Of a stretch of DNA of 23,223 bases, positions 21,520-23,223 are shown one piece after another (position 1 is the first letter of the stretch; every line of letters begins with the position of its first letter). Both the position numbers and the translations under genes were made by a program. Origin of the DNA: an uncultured Bacteroidota bacterium (GTDB taxonomy: Bacteria; Bacteroidota; Bacteroidia; Bacteroidales; F082); the NCBI GenBank assembly GCA_900542475.1, contig UQNO01000029.1, forward strand, positions 1-23,223, read 5' to 3'. Under the pieces are notes generated by a model. It did no database searches. It was not told where the DNA came from and saw only the letters and a list, made by a program, of their open reading frames with translations.

Positions 21520-22668
21520 TTAGAATATTAGAGTGAGCAGCACATATATCCAGTGTGCCGACACTCCTGCCACGAGGCCTCCGATGGTGTGTGCTCCGAT
21601 GGCTTTAGGTATGAGTTCGCGGTGGCCGAGGGAGTCGAGCATTGCGGTGTGAGTGCTGAGGAATCCGCTCCAGCACATACCGATGGCGGTGCATACTGCG
21701 ATGGCGTTGTTATTGATGATGCCTGACTCGATGAACTTCGGGAGCAGACCAAGGGCGGCGCCGACGGCACCTAACGATGTTATCGGGAATGCCACCAACT
21801 CCGGGTTCTTGAAGCCGAAGAGCCAGTCGAACACGAAGTCGATTTTTCCGGCGAGATAGGGCAGCACCGGCACGCCTTCGTAGGCCACGCCGCTGTACTC
21901 TGTACCCGCTGCCGGCCCGAAAGTCAGCATCATGACGATGGTGGAGATGATGAGCACGCCTGGAATGATGGCGAGACCGATAGTTACACCTTCCTTGCCG
22001 CCGTCCAAAACGGCATCGAGGAAACGAAGGAACACATTGCCTTGCGACTTGAACGAAATCTTCTGCTCATCGCCGCTCTCTGGACTTTCCTCGACATCGA
22101 GCTCGGGATATGTCTTCAAGGTGAAGCGCTGCATCAGATGTGTCGAGACAATGCTGCCAATGATGGCGCCAAGCAAGCCGACGAGGGCTCCCTTGAGATA
22201 GCCGAGACCAAGCATATAGAAAATCACCACTAAACCCATTCCGAAAGCAGTGCCGAAATTGGTCAGCGAGGCGAGCTGGTATTTCTTGAAATATTGCGAG
22301 AAATATTTGTCTTTCGACAAGGTGATGATTGCAGGATTATCCGATAAGAACGTGAGTATTCCGCCGAGGGCTGCCACGCCGGGGAGGTTGTATATAGGCT
22401 TCATCAAAGGGCGAAGTATGTATTCGATAAGTCGCACCACGCCGAACTCCACGAGGAGCTTCCCGAGAGCGCCGGAGACGACGCATACCGCCATCAGAAA
22501 GAAAACGGTCTCCAAAAGCAGATGGTACGAGGTCTGCATGATGGTGTTCAGCATGTTGGCTGCCCCCATACGTGTGCCGAGGAAACCGAAGAAAAGAGCG
22601 AAGACGGCGAGGAAGATACCTGCCTCAAGACGACGCATGCTCAAAAATTGCCGGTTTTTTATTTTCAT
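21520..22668 (-). CDS. Gate-domain (nucleoside-recognition family) membrane protein
   Basis: A 382-residue polytopic protein with about eight to ten hydrophobic segments. Features include LGGILTFLSDNPAIITLSKD (about residues 99-118), LASLTNFGTAFGMGLVVIF, an acidic cytoplasmic loop (about 188-210), GGKEGVTIGLAIIPGVLIIS, and WSGFLSTHTAMLDSLG near the C-terminus. The pattern fits proteins with duplicated Gate domains, annotated as nucleoside recognition domain or CD0519/CD1768-type membrane proteins; the substrate is not known. The ATG at 22668 lies 10 nt after the stop of the outer-membrane barrel gene, so the two are probably co-transcribed. A functional link between an outer-membrane pore and an inner-membrane transporter is inferred from that. 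Confidence 0.8.
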   Translation of the reverse strand: MKIKNRQFLSMRRLEAGIFLAVFALFFGFLGTRMGAANMLNTIMQTSYHLLLETVFFLMAVCVVSGALGKLLVEFGVVRLIEYILRPLMKPIYNLPGVAALGGILTFLSDNPAIITLSKDKYFSQYFKKYQLASLTNFGTAFGMGLVVIFYMLGLGYLKGALVGLLGAIIGSIVSTHLMQRFTLKTYPELDVEESPESGDEQKISFKSQGNVFLRFLDAVLDGGKEGVTIGLAIIPGVLIISTIVMMLTFGPAAGTEYSGVAYEGVPVLPYLAGKIDFVFDWLFGFKNPELVAFPITSLGAVGAALGLLPKFIESGIINNNAIAVCTAIGMCWSGFLSTHTAMLDSLGHRELIPKAIGAHTIGGLVAGVSAHWIYVLLTLIF

Positions 22669-22678
22669 AAGGAAGGAT

Positions 22679-23223
22679 TTATTTGTCAATGAAATTGAGT
22701 CTCCAAGTCAAACCGACATTGCCTTGATATAAGATTTTCTCGTCCTTGGTGTCGTTGACGGCGAAAAACGCATGGATTCGTAAGTTTTTGCTTCCGTTTA
22801 CCGGATAGAACTCCAAACCGCCACCGTAGGTCTTCATGTCGGTGCCCGGCATGACGTACGGGTCATAAATGATATCGATGGGAGTGTCGGAAGGCTGGGC
22901 GTCGTTGAAGTCGTAACCACCCTTTACATAGAGATGCAGCTTGTCCTTGCAAAGATTGACACCTAACTGGGCGATGAAGGTGTAGTCATGGCCCAGAAAC
23001 TCACTCTGCGCGGTTGAAGCGCGGTGCAAAAAGTCGAAATGACCGTCGATAGGTCCGAATTTGTATGTCGTGCCGAGCGCTATCACGTTGAGAAAATCTC
23101 CTTTTTTGTGTTCAAACATGTTGATAGAGCACACCGGGCCGAAGTGCTTGTAGTTGGCGCGCCAATGAAAGCTGTAGTTATATAATCCGCTTTGATATCC
23201 TATTCCGAAAGGCGAATTGGTGA
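22679..23223 (-). CDS. Outer-membrane beta-barrel (porin-like) protein, C-terminal part
   Basis: A gene entering from the right edge; about 181 residues are visible with no start. The sequence alternates hydrophobic and polar residues in strands with aromatic girdles: GLYNYSFHWRANYKHFGPVC, FLNVIALGTTYKFGP, DYTFIAQLGVNLCKDKLHLY, TYGGGLEFYPV, LRIHAFFAVND, NVGLTWRLNF. This is typical of a beta-barrel, and the layout resembles OprO/OprP-type porins of Bacteroidota. The GTG codon at 23134 is internal, because the frame is open and barrel-like upstream. Exact family and substrate cannot be given from this fragment. It probably leads the unit with the Gate-domain gene. Confidence 0.75.
   Translation of the reverse strand, partial: TNSPFGIGYQSGLYNYSFHWRANYKHFGPVCSINMFEHKKGDFLNVIALGTTYKFGPIDGHFDFLHRASTAQSEFLGHDYTFIAQLGVNLCKDKLHLYVKGGYDFNDAQPSDTPIDIIYDPYVMPGTDMKTYGGGLEFYPVNGSKNLRIHAFFAVNDTKDEKILYQGNVGLTWRLNFIDK

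Overview
This window comes from a member of the phylum Bacteroidota, most likely a Bacteroidales-type bacterium that has a type IX secretion system (T9SS). The main evidence is a 2,360-residue SprA/Sov translocon protein, a protein with a T9SS type A C-terminal sorting domain, and the gene order ruvA-sprA-gcvH-vanZ-tonB, which I recall as conserved in this phylum. In addition, TAnnTTTG -7 boxes lie upstream of most transcription units, Shine-Dalgarno sequences are absent, and the intergenic DNA is AT-rich. I saw no rRNA, tRNA, CRISPR array, transposase or phage gene.

Layout, left to right. (1) 1-1838, minus strand: a four-gene envelope operon reading CsgG/HfaB-like protein, small lipoprotein, DUF4810 lipoprotein, DUF799/GNA1162 lipoprotein (cut by the window edge), with a good promoter upstream. 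(2) 1849-2789, minus strand: an FtsB/DivIC-type division protein followed by an unusual lipoprotein that carries twelve tandem Cys-containing heptapeptides, closed by a strong terminator. (3) 2872-5017, plus strand: a secreted transglutaminase-like protein and a small membrane-anchored lipocalin-like protein. (4) 5010-9435, minus strand: gcvH, vanZ-like, tonB-like, a membrane LytTR protein and a secreted TPR protein, very tightly packed, with three non-ATG starts. (5) 9479-17194, minus strand: ruvA and sprA. (6) 17238-18702, plus strand: pyrophosphate-type phosphofructokinase behind a leader that contains a REP-like inverted repeat, ending in a bidirectional terminator. (7) 18724-20002, minus strand: a T9SS cargo protein. 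(8) 20153-23223, minus strand: aspartate kinase, a Gate-domain membrane protein and the C-terminal part of an outer-membrane beta-barrel protein.

Functionally the window is mostly cell envelope and secretion. SprA is the outer-membrane channel through which T9SS cargo such as the 18724-19893 product would leave the cell, although the two are not co-transcribed. The CsgG/DUF4810/DUF799 set is a separate, poorly understood outer-membrane module. TonB, LytTR and TPR are translationally coupled and may form an envelope-sensing unit. The housekeeping genes are ruvA, gcvH, the phosphofructokinase, aspartate kinase and the division protein. The least explained objects are the Cys/His heptapeptide-repeat lipoprotein and the coupled TonB-LytTR-TPR set.
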